From positions 2,728,001 through 2,792,000 of the forward strand of contig JAQJZZ010000010.1 in NCBI GenBank assembly GCA_030077755.1: 64,000 nt of DNA. Reading direction: 5' to 3'. Source of the stretch: Filosporella fistucella. Its lineage: Eukaryota > Ascomycota > Leotiomycetes > Helotiales. This document shows, piece by piece, positions 1 to 9,900 of the stretch (position 1 is the first letter of the stretch; every line of letters starts with the position of its first letter). Position numbers and translations under genes: made by a program. The notes beneath the pieces were generated by a model that ran no database searches, was not told the origin of the DNA, and saw only the letters and a program-made list of their open reading frames with translations.

Positions 1-872
1 ACCCAGAAAGTAATCCGAAAATACATTTATGTGCTTAAGCCTTATGGAAGCAAGAATTAATCAATCCCATCTTTTCTGGGCGCGTTTTGTTTGGAGGAAT
101 AGGAGTGGGATTTGCACTGCCAACCCACCACCATCCCATCATTTGCCAGTCTCCTCGTCGAAAAACCTTGTTTAATCTATTATACACCACACATCTAATA
201 TCGCTATAATACGTAACCCCAGAATATATCTGACGTTCGGAAGAATCCATATTAAAACTAGCTTCACCGAGCTTTTTCTCCGCTCCTCCAAAACTAGGGC
301 TGACTTCCATTTCTATTCTCCTCTCCACTTTTCGCACTGGGCTCCTGTGGTGGGGGATCCTGGACATGATCCCTGGAAATCGATAGATTCATGCGGTAAG
401 GGTAATTGTTCCGTGAGGCACCGGCGTAACGGGGCCGTTGTGGTATGGGATGTTTCAGGGGCTAGTGGAATGTTCGTATGACGCACGGGGCGATTGCGAT
501 GAGGTGACTGAGTGCATGGTTGTTGTCAAAGAGGTGTTTTGATGGAAGTGTTTTGAGGTAAGGGGTGAGTGAGAATGGTGAGTGGAATAGGATGACGATG
601 AATTGCATTCGTGAATGTGGCTGGATTTGGGCCGGTGTGGAATGTTGAGTTGAAATAATGTGAAGTTATGTCAAAACGTCGAGTAGAGATAGCACACAAT
701 AACAAAAGTGAAAATATTCAAATTATAGATTCGACTAAATATACATATATATTCATATTATCGCCCCAAACACATTACACATTAACAATAACTCCATCCA
801 TGATTTTCCCATCTTTTCCCTCCAGAGTCATTGCTTCCCCATCCCATTACATATCCCCAATCCATCAACCAA
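1..872. other. Intergenic, no gene seen
   Basis: I see no coding region here that has either a recognisable family or convincing splice structure. The bases just before 873 lie downstream of the uge3-like gene, which is on the minus strand. Any further genes of the polysaccharide locus on this side would start beyond the left edge. Confidence 0.5.
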
Positions 873-2192
873 TTACCTCCCCATCTCAGGTTTCTCCCCC
901 ACATACCCAAGATACCTACAAACATCCCAACATGCCTCTTTTAGCGATTTTTTCGTTTCCCATCCCAAGATCCTCCTACTCTTACTCGGTTCCGCAATAC
1001 AAATTCCCACATCTCCCTTTCTCCTCTCTGTCTCAGTAACAGGAATATTCATCCCACTTACTCCCTCCATAGCGCCCACCACCTCTTTCACAGAATGGCC
1101 CGTCCCGCTTCCTAAATTATAGACATGAAATCCAGCTCCTTCTGTAGAATTCAAAGCTGCCAAATGCCCAGAAGCGAGATCAGAGACGTGAATGAAATCG
1201 CGGACAGCCGTGCCATCTGGTGTATCCCAATCTGTACCGAAGATATTAAGAGCTTTTAATTCACCTGTCATAGCTCGGATGACGACTGGCATAAGATTAT
1301 TCGGGGGTCCTCTTGGGCTCTCCCCCAGGATCCCGGATTCGTCACATCCTATCGGATTGAAATATCTCAGGACAGTGATATTCCAGCTTGGATCCGATAC
1401 GGCGAGATCCTTTAATATAGCTTCACACATCCATTTCGTTCTACCGTATGGATTTGTGAGGCCAGAACAACCTGTATTATTACATTGGTCTTCGAGCAAG
1501 CGGCCACCGCCATTAGCTAGTTCGCCGTAAACAGTGGCGGAGGAAGAGAAGACGAGAGTCTTGACATTGTATTCTGCGAGCGTGAAGCAGAAATCTACTA
1601 GTCCGCAGAGATTGTTGGAATAGTATTGTAAGGGTTTTGCAAAGCTCTCGCTGACGGACTTGTAGCCTGCGAAATGAATGACACCGTGAATTTTGGACGT
1701 CGGGGTACTCTGTATTTCTGGGTCGAGCTCGGAGGTTGAAGGAGTAGAATCGCTGTATTTGCGGAAAAGAGTATGGAGCAATTTTTGATCTCGGTAGTCG
1801 CCCTCGTAGAAATCAAGAGTTGGCCAAGAGGAGCGTGTTTTGTAATGCTTGTCTCTGAGGTATTCGAGCTTGTCGAGAACATTTCGCTCCGCGTTGCTGA
1901 GATTGTCGATTATAATTACATTTTGACCTGCTTTCAATAATTCCCATACTGTATGACTTCCGATGAAGCCTAGACCGCCGACCACGAGAATGAAGTCATC
2001 GAGTGGATGTGAGTTTGATAGAGACGCATATTGAGAGGCATCTAAGAGCCCAGAATGCTCAGTATCTGGTGTACTGGCTCCTGAATGTGAGGATGAAGAA
2101 TTGGAAGTTGTAGCTTTCCGTTCAAAAATCGATTCGGAACAGGACAACTGCGAAAAGAAAGACTCATTGCGTGGAAGTGAATGAGAGTTCAT
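873..2192 (-). CDS. uge3: UDP-glucose 4-epimerase, Uge3-like
   Basis: Single-exon gene of 439 aa. It is an NAD-dependent short-chain (extended SDR) epimerase that interconverts UDP-Glc/UDP-Gal and possibly UDP-GlcNAc/UDP-GalNAc in the cytosol. The NAD-binding glycine motif GGLGFIG sits at about residues 72-78, followed by the acidic stretch VIIIDNLSN. The catalytic Ser/Thr region SSSATVYG and the YxxxK pair (YGRTK) are both present. A Ser/Thr-rich tail of about 65 residues precedes the Rossmann fold; such tails occur in other ascomycete Gal10/Uge proteins. I start at the ATG at 2192; the frame stays open 30 nt upstream without another ATG. The next two genes are spherulin-4 hydrolases and the fourth a PelF-like glycosyltransferase, which favours a Uge3 (GAG) role over general Leloir metabolism. 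Substrate range is inferred from context. Confidence 0.85.
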   Translation of the reverse strand: MNSHSLPRNESFFSQLSCSESIFERKATTSNSSSSHSGASTPDTEHSGLLDASQYASLSNSHPLDDFILVVGGLGFIGSHTVWELLKAGQNVIIIDNLSNAERNVLDKLEYLRDKHYKTRSSWPTLDFYEGDYRDQKLLHTLFRKYSDSTPSTSELDPEIQSTPTSKIHGVIHFAGYKSVSESFAKPLQYYSNNLCGLVDFCFTLAEYNVKTLVFSSSATVYGELANGGGRLLEDQCNNTGCSGLTNPYGRTKWMCEAILKDLAVSDPSWNITVLRYFNPIGCDESGILGESPRGPPNNLMPVVIRAMTGELKALNIFGTDWDTPDGTAVRDFIHVSDLASGHLAALNSTEGAGFHVYNLGSGTGHSVKEVVGAMEGVSGMNIPVTETERRKGDVGICIAEPSKSRRILGWETKKSLKEACWDVCRYLGYVGEKPEMGR

Positions 2193-2730
2193 GATTGGCA
2201 AAGACCGAAGATTGGTATCCAATGCTTCATAGGAACGAAGAATGGTGTGAGGGGTAGCTTTGGTAGAACTTCACTTGAGTTACATGGATCTTACTTAAGA
2301 TCCCCAAAATAAGCTCATACCTAAAATCCCAACTTCTAGTATATGGTTTTCTTGGTTTGCAGGGGCTTGGCATGAGCCGGTGAATCTGCAAAGATGACAC
2401 AAGGAAACAAGTGATGCTTGAGCATCAGAGGATTGAAACAATTGTGGACTTCGTGAGCCTGTAGGTTCACACGTGTAACGCTGTGTTACCATTGAAGGGA
2501 CAAGCATCTGAGCTCATATTAAATTGAACTGACGAAATGCCGAGACTGTGCTTTCACTCCGAAATCGAGTCACCGAAAAACATATGATGCCGACTTGGTA
2601 TCTACCAGGGAAGTGGCAAGTAATGACCAGGTTGGAAGAGCCTCTTTGTGAAAAGAGGAGACGCCCAGGAACATGTCAGACAGTAGCTTGTACATCATTC
2701 GTGATAATGGATCCCTCCAAGATTCCAAGT
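2193..2730. other. Intergenic between uge3-like and first sph3-like gene
   Basis: About 540 bp holding the uge3-like promoter and the 3' side of the next gene, both on the minus strand. No coding region or repeat is supported. Confidence 0.5.
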
Positions 2731-3632
2731 CTATTGATTCTGCATGGCCTCAATAAAATTTCTCCAGCATGGTCCAAATTTGCAATAGTAGTCCTTGGAA
2801 AGATCCGTGACAAACAGATACTCCCCACGGTCTCGCAACTCATGCACCAAGGACTGAATATTTTCCTTCGGGACCGAGTGGACCATGTAAGCGCATTTCT
2901 CACGTCCGTAGCGTAGAAGCTTAGTGAGCCGTTCCTGGTGTGTGGCTTTGGTATAGTTTGCATAGCTTTCTTCAACTACTGTCGTAATGTCAGGGCCTGG
3001 ATCGGCAAACTCAGGGTCCGGAACTGTCCCCGGGTTGTGAATAACCTGTAAAAGAATTACCTCAGTCAGCCTTTGGGTAACCTCCAGGAGAAGTGGAACT
3101 AAACATGCGAGGAGTAAAGCATCCGATGCAAAATGGTGTCTACTTACGAGCCGTTGTCCCAAGATCCCCGCCGAAGCTTTGATCTGTTGGGTGACAGTGT
3201 CCATGTAAGAGACCTTACTGGCCGAGTACAGATTTGGGGTTTCGTCAAGGAAAATCCCGTGCACACCGAGATTTGGCTGTGTGGACCATGCCTGATATTT
3301 CGCAACATCCTCGAAGACTTTCTTTATATTTCTCTTGCAGTAGTCTATCCGCACGTAGCCAATTGTAGTGACATTGGGCTGTGCATTCAATTTTGGGATC
3401 TGCTCAGAATAGCTCTCATCTGGAAGAGTCGATTTTCCAGGCCCATTGTGAGGGTTCAGAATGATGATGAACTGCACATCAGGATTTTCGGTAATCCTAA
3501 ACAATATTTTAGCCATAACGTTCAGATTTACCCGCATGCGAGAAGAGGAACGAACGCTGAGTGCAAAGGGTCCCAGGCTCCTGGGAGTGGATAAATGTAC
3601 AAGGGAAGGAGAACAACTGATTTGGGTGGCAT
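2731..3632 (-). CDS. sph3: Spherulin-4 / GH135 hydrolase without membrane anchor
   Basis: Exons 3632-3556, 3496-3148 and 3045-2731 give 246 aa. The protein is a spherulation-specific family 4 member (Pfam Spherulin4, CAZy GH135), the family of Aspergillus Sph3, which cleaves GalNAc-containing GAG. The barrel starts at once with VVLLPLYIYPLPGAWDPL, then ILNPHNGPG and GYVRIDYCKR. The family acidic residues are present as FLDETPN (Asp-Glu pair) and a Glu in VVEESY. Intron 1 is placed to match the paralogue next door in position and phase; this needs a GTTCGT donor, and a GTAAAT donor 24 nt further on would insert 8 residues. Intron 2 (GTAAGT..CAG) also matches the paralogue, and both last exons are 315 nt. 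Unlike that paralogue there is no transmembrane segment: an in-frame stop lies shortly upstream of the ATG. It may be cytosolic or may lack an upstream exon that I cannot identify. Confidence 0.8.
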
Positions 3633-4560
3633 GTTTGCTTGATCAGGACCCCCAGTGAGTGATTGAAATTATTGTACTCCAAATTCGGACGTCTGGTGCG
3701 GAAAGGTCACAAATATGGACAGCTTGGACAGGTTGTTTATCGAGGGTTGATTTCTAAATCGAAAGTCTTGTCGGATGATGCATGTTCAGAGCATTGTGAG
3801 TCGGTAACATCAGAGTGCCCATGAGATGTTGTTGCTGTCTAGCGCGCTTGGCCTATGGGAACAAGCCTGATTTTGACTAAAATAGGGGCCGCAGGGGTCG
3901 GTTCGCCCCCAAAAGTGGCAAAATACGCCGTCTGTCCACCATCAGATTGCCGAATCATGCCCCTGAAGCCCACAAAACCTTTACCCGATGCCCTGTAAAG
4001 TCCCCTGTGTTGTCTCTGCCCCAGATCACCCGTGCTTCGAGAAGCAAGAGGGTGTGATGAAGTCTTCAAATGCCAAAGCGCCATGCGAGGGGGTGGCTTA
4101 GAATGGCGTTCTGGCTACGTAGCCCCTAGCAAGCCATGCCTAGCTGTTGCTAGCATCCAGCAACGGTTTCCAACGTTGTTGGTAAAAAAGGAAAATGCAG
4201 CCAAGGAAGTTGGCCGATGCATGTTTGCAACCTCCAAACTTGAAACGAGCGGTTGATGGATGCCAGTCAGTATAGAAACACAACATCTCGTAACCCCACA
4301 AGCTCGTAATTATATATATAGATATTAGATTATACACGTGTCAAAGATAGAGAGGCTGAGATTGAAGGAATATGTGTATCCCATTATTCCTCTTGACGCC
4401 ATTGCAATCCCTTCTTCCGATTGCAGCGCCTGTATATTTGAGGCGCACAAACACATTACTCGCTAGCCCCCACTCCATGACACCAAGGACAACAGATTCA
4501 ATATGGTTTAATATATCGTTAATATACCACCTGCGGTCATCTTACAGCTCCTCGTAAGGC
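3633..4560. other. Intergenic between the two sph3-like genes
   Basis: About 930 bp. I looked here for a missing signal or transmembrane exon of the downstream gene and found none with suitable splice sites. Short open frames on both strands show no family likeness. Confidence 0.45.
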
Positions 4561-5703
4561 TTAAGTCGGTACCACCCCGACAAAATCCCGCCAATTGGGG
4601 CCGAAGTTTTCATAGTACTTCTCACTCAAATCGGTGAGAAACATGAACTCTGTATGCTCGCTTAACCGGTATATCAATTTCCGCAGATTAACCTTACTCA
4701 TGCTAGAGGGTAATGTGTGAATAATGTAACTGTAATCTGATCGACTCAAAGGAAGTGCTGCAAGCGATGCAGTTTGTTCTTGATACGACTGGTAAGAACC
4801 CTCAAATACGACAGTGATGTCTGTGCTGGCGACGTGTAAAGCAGCATCCGGGATAAGGCCGGGGTTATGGATGACCTTCAACAGCAAAATCAGCATGCAA
4901 TAATAAGGTTTGACTGGTCTTGAAACTGGCTGTCGGCCCGACGGATAGTCAGAAAAAAATCTGTCCACAGCCATAGACCCCAATGAAAATAATTTCACAC
5001 TCACAACTTTGTCTGACAATAAGCCAGAAGCATTCTTTGCAGCTTCATTGATGGTGGTCAGATATTGTGCTATCTCCACCGAGTACTCGTTTGGCGTTTC
5101 ATCGAAAAATATGCCATGGACAGCAAGCCCCGATGCATTGGTCAACGTCGACCATTGAGAATATGTCGAGATGTCCTGAATGACCGAGCTGATGTTTCTT
5201 TTGCCATATCCGGTGCGAACATATCCAACGGTCTGTACATTTGAGTATCTGTTGAGTTTCTGGATCTGGGGAACAAAATCTCCCCCAGGATCCGCTGACG
5301 AGCCTGGTCCGCTATCTGGATTTATGATTATAGTGAAGTTAAGACTTGGTCGAGAAGCGATACTAAAAGAATTAGACATTAGCTCTCACTACAGGATGAA
5401 GGCCTCTCGAGGACTCAGTAAGACATACGCATCAAAGAGCGGATCCCAAGACCCATTGAGTGGATAATTATACAGAGGTACCAGAACTGTGGACTGAAAG
5501 CTTTTGGGATATTTAGGTCGAGGGAGGATGATGGCAAGAGGTACGATAAGGACAATAAGAGCTATTGTGACAACAACAAAGATAATCGTAAAGCATTTAC
5601 ACCTTTTGGCATTTTTGCGAGGCTTTCGCGCAATTCTGAAGGCCTTTGCTTCGGGCCCAGCAACGGGTGCGGCCATTGAAAGAAACTGTGAATTGTTTGG
5701 CAA
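4561..5703 (-). CDS. sph3: Membrane-anchored spherulin-4 / GH135 hydrolase
   Basis: Exons 5703-5429, 5362-5005 and 4875-4561 give 315 aa. This is the better match to Aspergillus Sph3. It has a short basic cytoplasmic tail (RKPRKNAKRCK), one transmembrane helix at about residues 38-60 rich in Ile/Val/Leu, then an extracellular GH135 barrel beginning STVLVPLYNYPLNGSWDPL. Barrel motifs INPDSGPG, GYVRTGYGKR and the acidic motif FFDETPN are present, with the distal Glu in VVFEGSY. Intron 1 is 66 nt (GTATGT donor). Intron 2 is 129 nt with a GTGAGT donor and an AAG acceptor. Both introns fall at the same position and phase as in the neighbouring copy, which shows tandem duplication. The expected role is periplasmic or wall-side trimming of a GalNAc-containing glucan-like polymer. 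The 1.25 kb to the divergent glycosyltransferase gene probably holds a shared promoter. Confidence 0.87.
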
Positions 5704-6953
5704 AGGAGCCTACATTGTACGTTGGCGAGACAATTCGCAATGCAAGCTATCTCTGTACAGTCCGCGACCTTTTGGGGTTATACAGCCAAGAGCAACATGC
5801 GTCGATCATTGCTGAATACTCGTAGCAGCTGTTGAAAAGGTGAGGTGAGGTCCGGGTTCTGCAAACAAGGCAGCAAAACAGGCATCCGATACCAGCGGTA
5901 ATTTTTTGCAAGCGATTGCCAGTAAAAATATACCGGTTGGCAGGCATCTATTGTAGAAGTGGCTTGGCGATATTAACCCTGCCGAAAGACGTTGGGATGT
6001 CTGATGTTGTGCCCGTTTTGTGGGGGGTGGCCCGAAGGAACCGAGCGCCCAAAAAAAGGACGGCATTGCAGGGGCATGGTAAACGTAGGGGCGAACCTTT
6101 TGACAAGACATGTCACAGAATACTAGACTAGAGCCTCATTGGGAAGCCAGCTCCATTTTGCCCAGCCCAGAATCGAGGTTTATACGAGGTGTGGATGCTG
6201 AAATATGCAAGTCCACAGGACACTAAGACAGGTCTCCAGCGAACACTTTCGATGGGAATGCTAAAAGAGGAAACGGAGCTTGATCTTTGACTCTGCGCAT
6301 CGTGCCATGCGGCTTTGCCTCTCGTGCTCGCATCATGGAATCATGTCTGCCCGAATGGCCATGCTCCTGTGGAGTACGAACTTCACATGGATTGGCGAGA
6401 CTGGATTTGTCAATTTAGAGAATTGATTCCTCCTATCCAGTTCCCCCACAGGATCCACATATCGGAAGATCTTTGTCTGTACGCAAATCTGCGGTGTGAT
6501 ACTCCGAAATAAGCGACTTAGAGCGATGAAGGACGTTTTCCAGGCGGAGCCTGGCGCTGCTTTGTGCATGGCTCTGCTCACACGCCATAATCCCAAACAG
6601 TTGTCAGTGCAGGAGGCTCTGGGATGCATCGGCCTGTGGGTATTTTCGTTTCTGCTGCTGACTTGATCCAACCCCCAGGAGCATGTGAGTGACGTGCTAG
6701 CTTTCACCTTCAACGGCCACCGCCCAGCTGCACACAGCCCATTGCAGTGCCTCTGAATCTCTTTGATGACAGAGAATACTTCTATTTCTTCCTCTTTTGC
6801 ATAGAACGATGTTTTGAATCGACTAGACCGAGATTATCATTAATACATTCGTTGGCAGGTCTGCGTATGAGTTGATGAAGCGCTTGACTTGAACTTCCCA
6901 CCTTCGTCCTTTATCGTCATTCGTTTTGTGTTTATTTCCTTTCTATAGAAATC
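5704..6953. promoter_or_regulatory. Divergent intergenic region, sph3-like and GT4 genes
   Basis: A 1.25 kb region between two gene starts that point away from each other. By position it contains the promoters of the anchored hydrolase (minus) and the large glycosyltransferase (plus), so it is the likely place for co-regulation of the locus. I could not identify a named binding site with confidence. Open frames inside it lack coding character. Confidence 0.4.
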
Positions 6954-9900
6954 ATGGTCGAGATTATTGGATTACATGCCGCTGGGTGGAAGGGCATGAC
7001 GGAAAATTGGTGGAATTTTGTAAGTTTGTACTTTTGTACTATTCGAACGTCAGCTAACTGGTTGCCACAGGCACTTAGCGGTCTTGTTGCAGCGTCCATA
7101 GTCATTGGGTTGGCGTTCATGTTGTATTTAATATGCAGAGAGATAAGAAAGCAATGGCGTGTAAGTTCCCCGTGTATTGGTGGTTACTGTGGACTAATAT
7201 AGGCCGAAATATGTAGAAAAGTCGAAGCGTTGCAAAGGTACCAAGAGCACTCGAGAGACGAATTAAGGACCTCAAACGAAAAGAGAAGCAGCCTTCCCCA
7301 AGAAGGCACGATGGGGCACCACCAAAAACATTTGGAGTATATCTGGGAACCTTTGATAATCCACCTACCAGGAGCCAGTTACAAGTGTTGTCGCAGTGGG
7401 AGAGCATTGTGCTGGACCCAGCCCAGTCAGGTGTATCAGAGGTCCTCGCAAGGCAGCGTAACGTCCAACATGTACTAGGAAGACTGGATGTAACGAGCAT
7501 CTTGGGCAGACAGAAAACTCCCGGGCTTGTAGAGGCTTTTGAAACTGTCACCAACACACTTGCAAATCGGTTCCAGCCACCCACCGAAGCCCACTCGCAC
7601 TTTGATGGAGTATTGGTGGCCGACTGGGCAACCCACTTCCAACCCTTAATCTTCAATGAATTGGTAAAGTATATTAGCGATCTGGGATTCGAGGTTTATA
7701 TCGAGATCTCCGGACCCAACTTCCTCACCGAGGACGACTGTCGTCAAATCGATTTCTCGAAGCTCAAGGGGATTGTCTGCCGCAATGGGTCCATTCTGCC
7801 AGATGGTAACCAGAGGAATTATTTCCAGATGTTGGATATGCGACGTGCTCTACGGGCATTAAAAGTTCAGACTGTGATGAGCGGCTCGACCGTCATGTTC
7901 TGGGAAACATTGGACGATGGTGTTGAAGCGTCGCATTCAGTCATCAAGCGCAGTTTCACTTGGTGCAAATTCAATTCGGTGATATCGTGGATCGGTCCCA
8001 GGGAGGCTCTTTTGGACGCAGACGCAGCAATGGAAAGGACCGTGAAGACGGAGCCATTGGGTGCAATGATGTGGTTGAAGGACGACGCAGTAATGAAGAT
8101 GCAGGACACATGGAGATTGAATGAGAAAGTAAGTGAAGTCAAGGTGGTGATTTTGTTGGCGGAATGAGGCTGGCTGAAGTGAGATACCCGATAGGCTGTT
8201 GTGCTAACCTCACACCCGCAGATTTCTAAACCGTTGCATAACCATACCATCTACGACTCTCTTCAATCCTTCATTCCCCACCTCTCCGATCAATTGTACT
8301 TCGAATCTGATTTTAGGGAAAATGGCCTACAAATCCAGAGACGAGGAATTGCTATCAAGGGCTTTCAGCGACAGGAAACTTGCCCCCGCCTGCCTGCGAG
8401 CCCGTTCTCATCATCCCCCCATGGAAATGATTATACTGCGATGGGATGTTTCCAATTGGGTTTGGACTGTTCGGCAGAAGACTTTGAAGAGCTGAGGAAG
8501 ACACAACGGCATCTGCGAGATCTGGGGCTGCTGAAATGCGTCCCATCCGATGAATTGAGGAGAATTGGGACTCAACTACAGTCTTTTGCCAACACCCTCA
8601 CCGTAGAATCACGAAGCTTGGATGAAACCCACGCAGTTAATGAACTTGTCCGCCTTCTCTCCACAGCTAACGGTGATGAAAGCGATTGCTTGAGGATTTA
8701 CCGGGGTCTTGATTCTGGATATCGAACAACACTCGACACGAAGTTTTGGGGTTTATATGATGTTGATCACAGCGCCAACACAACGGATTTATATATTTCT
8801 GAGAAGGCCGTGGATTTTACAAGCACCATTCTTCACACATTTATGTCAAGAATGAGTTGTACCCGCTCACAATGCTTCATGACGGAGCTGGCGCTTGCTA
8901 GGCACATTGCCAAACTGGACCAGAACTGGGCTCTGTCCCCAAGAATTGTCCATGATATTCAGCTGCTTTCGCCATCCGAAATATTACTCTTCCTGCAACA
9001 CATGGGGAACTGTGACTGCGAAGATGATGAGACATTTATGGCAAGCATTCATGCCTGCTGTGAATATCAACTTATTGATGTTCCTTCTATCACTCAACTC
9101 CGTGCTCTAAATTCTGCTTCCTACCTCAACGAAGATATATCGATGAAAGAGTTGGTCTCTTCCCGCTTAGAGTGGTATTTGGAGCAAGGATATCGTCATC
9201 CAAATCCACCTGCGGCATTGTCATTGTTTACCCATATCGAGAGGCGGATACTGGGAGTTCTCCTAGATGGGCGTAGTGATATCATGGCTCAGCTTAACAT
9301 TGTCTTGGATGCTATTCTGGAGCCTGGAAAGATCGACCCAAGCGCAGACTTCTTTGCTTTATCGGTATTCTGTGCATTCCGAAAGCTGGCTCTCAGCGAG
9401 GTATACTTAGAGATTATGGACCGGAACCCACTGCCCAATGCACATTCAGACCAAGCAGCCTGTTTTGCCGAGATGTTTGCCCTTGGATCTCGTTGTGAGA
9501 ATTTTTTCGATGTCACTCCAAACGTTCTAGGAGAGATACTTTCGGATCGAATTCATGAATACTACAAGGCAAATCAACCACCAACAAGAGAGGATGGCTT
9601 CACCGAACTTCCAACAGCCTATGGGTCTTCTCAAATTGACCAAGACACCAAAGCAGGGCCTCCTACAGTGCCACTACTTTATACAGTCACTTTCATTGGC
9701 ATATTTGCCGTTCCAGCTTTTATCGATATTTTACTCCTCTCCACCGTTGGACGAGGTCTCTACGTGTCTTCAAAGATGTCAAAGGATGAAAAGCAAATGG
9801 CTACCACAGCGCTCATGATGTCGTTGCTCTTGACTGGTGGCATTGGCACATGGGTGAGCTCTGGAGGTAGCTACTATCTTCACTCAATGGCGTTTCATGC

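Noticed and set aside
35..367. 110-codon frame on the minus strand at the left edge
   Set aside because: No family likeness, no signal of splicing, and low-complexity residues.
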